Shown: piece by piece, positions 53,247 through 54,008 of the stretch
Layout: the number at the start of each line of letters is the position of its first letter
Position numbering within the stretch: position 1 is the first letter of the stretch
NCBI GenBank assembly: GCA_013297995.1
Contig: JAAFJB010000015.1
Span: 1-54,008 of the forward strand
Length of the DNA stretch: 54,008 nucleotides
Source: Chitinophagales bacterium
GTDB taxonomy: Bacteria > Bacteroidota > Bacteroidia > Chitinophagales > Chitinophagaceae
Direction of reading: 5' to 3'
The notes under the pieces: generated by a model
Databases searched by the model: none
Seen by the model: the letters and a program-made list of their open reading frames with translations, nothing else
What the model was told of the DNA's origin: nothing
Program-made: the position numbers and the translations under genes

Positions 53247-54007
53247 ACCGCTGGCTCTTGCTGACTCAAGCAATGAAAACTTCCCAGCCCCCAAATAATA
53301 TCGGTTGAATCTATCCCCACAACTTCACGTGTTTTAAAGCAGTCTGCAATAATTTGTAATGCTTTATCGTCTTTTACGCACTGGAAAGTAGGCACAATTA
53401 TATGTTTATTACTAATGTAAAAATTAGCATAGGAAGCGGGCAATCTTTGATCCTCATAAATAATGGCATCGGGCATGGGCAATTCCACAATATTTAATTG
53501 CTTGCCGTTGAGCAATCGCATCTGCTTTAGCTGTTGTAAATTGGTTTGCAATAAATCATAGTTTGCATCTTGTTTGTTTTCTTCAACAACGGTAATTACG
53601 GTATCGGCATTCACAAAGCGTACGGTATCATCAATATGTCCATCGGTATCATCTCCTACTATGCCATCAGCAACCCATAATACTTGTTCAACCCCATAAT
53701 AATCATATAAATATTGCTCAATTTCTGCTTGGCTTAAATGCGGATTTCTATTTTCATTCAGCAAGCAACAGCTAGAAGTTAACAAACTACCTGCTCCATT
53801 AAATTCAACAGATCCTCCTTCCATTACAATACTTGGATGATAAACAGGAATATCAAAATGTTTACCAATGAGTGTTGGAATAATATCATCTAAATCATAG
53901 GGAGGATATTTATTGCCCCAAGCATTATAATTCCAGTCCACTATTATTTTTTTTACCGCAGCTTCCTTATTAATTAGGAATGCAGGCCCATGATCTCTGC
54001 ACCATGC
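53243..54007 (-). CDS. Agmatine deiminase (partial, N-terminus beyond the window)
   Basis: Hydrolyses agmatine to N-carbamoylputrescine in putrescine synthesis. The frame stays open to the window edge: upstream of the GTG at 53941 it continues through IIVDWNY and back to WCRDHGP at 54004-53984, a conserved catalytic stretch, so the GTG is not the start. Visible residues number about 254; about 100 N-terminal residues are missing. Other signatures: 'MEGGSVEFNGAGSLLTSSCC', 'DDTDGHIDDTVRFVN' (catalytic His) and the catalytic Cys in GSFHCLSQQEP. Confidence 0.92.
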   Translation of the reverse strand, partial: AWCRDHGPAFLINKEAAVKKIIVDWNYNAWGNKYPPYDLDDIIPTLIGKHFDIPVYHPSIVMEGGSVEFNGAGSLLTSSCCLLNENRNPHLSQAEIEQYLYDYYGVEQVLWVADGIVGDDTDGHIDDTVRFVNADTVITVVEENKQDANYDLLQTNLQQLKQMRLLNGKQLNIVELPMPDAIIYEDQRLPASYANFYISNKHIIVPTFQCVKDDKALQIIADCFKTREVVGIDSTDIIWGLGSFHCLSQQEPAV

Positions 54008-54008
54008 A

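Overview
The window is 54 kb of an AT-rich chromosome from a member of the Bacteroidota, most like the Chitinophagaceae. I infer this from lineage-typical families (DUF6089 barrel, DUF1599 plus a BT_3928-like membrane protein, DUF5686, DUF3810, an FKBP lipoprotein), from promoter-like TTTG / TAnnTTTG elements, and from sensor kinases with lipoprotein, TPR or 7TM input domains. Placement below phylum level is inference from gene content.

Left and middle part (1-34.2 kb): mostly housekeeping genes in short operons on both strands. They cover pyrimidine synthesis (pyrE, pyrB, pyrR) with coaD; recF with a DciA/DUF721 gene; folP divergent from DUF1599 and a DoxX-like gene; a DHH phosphoesterase with an FKBP lipoprotein; ndk; dnaK; argS followed by tRNA-Leu(GAG) with a perfect-stem terminator; a PPTase divergent from dcd; yceD-rpmF-plsX; a cystathionine beta-synthase-like enzyme; a di-haem peroxidase lipoprotein beside a PhoX/DUF839 lipoprotein; class II fructose-bisphosphate aldolase; and a glycosyltransferase (GT81/GpgS-like) fused to a HAD-IB phosphatase.

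Signalling array (34.2-50.1 kb, all minus strand): five sensor histidine kinases with very different input halves (7TM-DISM, two TPR types, a two-component propeller lipoprotein, a small multi-TM type) but nearly the same kinase core. They lie upstream of two response regulators, one a lone receiver and the other a receiver fused to a class III adenylate cyclase. Most spacings are 1-10 nt. Threaded into the array are a DUF1016 (YhcG-type) nuclease gene, a Bro-N gene, a 54-codon remnant of a second Bro-N gene and a 26-codon remnant of a kinase tail. The kinase genes carry short repeats inside coding sequence. The propeller kinase is interrupted by an exact 127-bp tandem duplication. Its length, and its end exactly where two paralogues diverge, suggest an assembly join; removing one copy restores a 1290-residue kinase.

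Right end (50.1-54 kb): an HD-domain/YitT membrane protein fusion, then accD and smpB, and the 3' part of an agmatine deiminase gene cut by the window edge. There is no rRNA, CRISPR array, transposase or integrase. The first 566 bp are very AT-rich and hold no gene that I can support.
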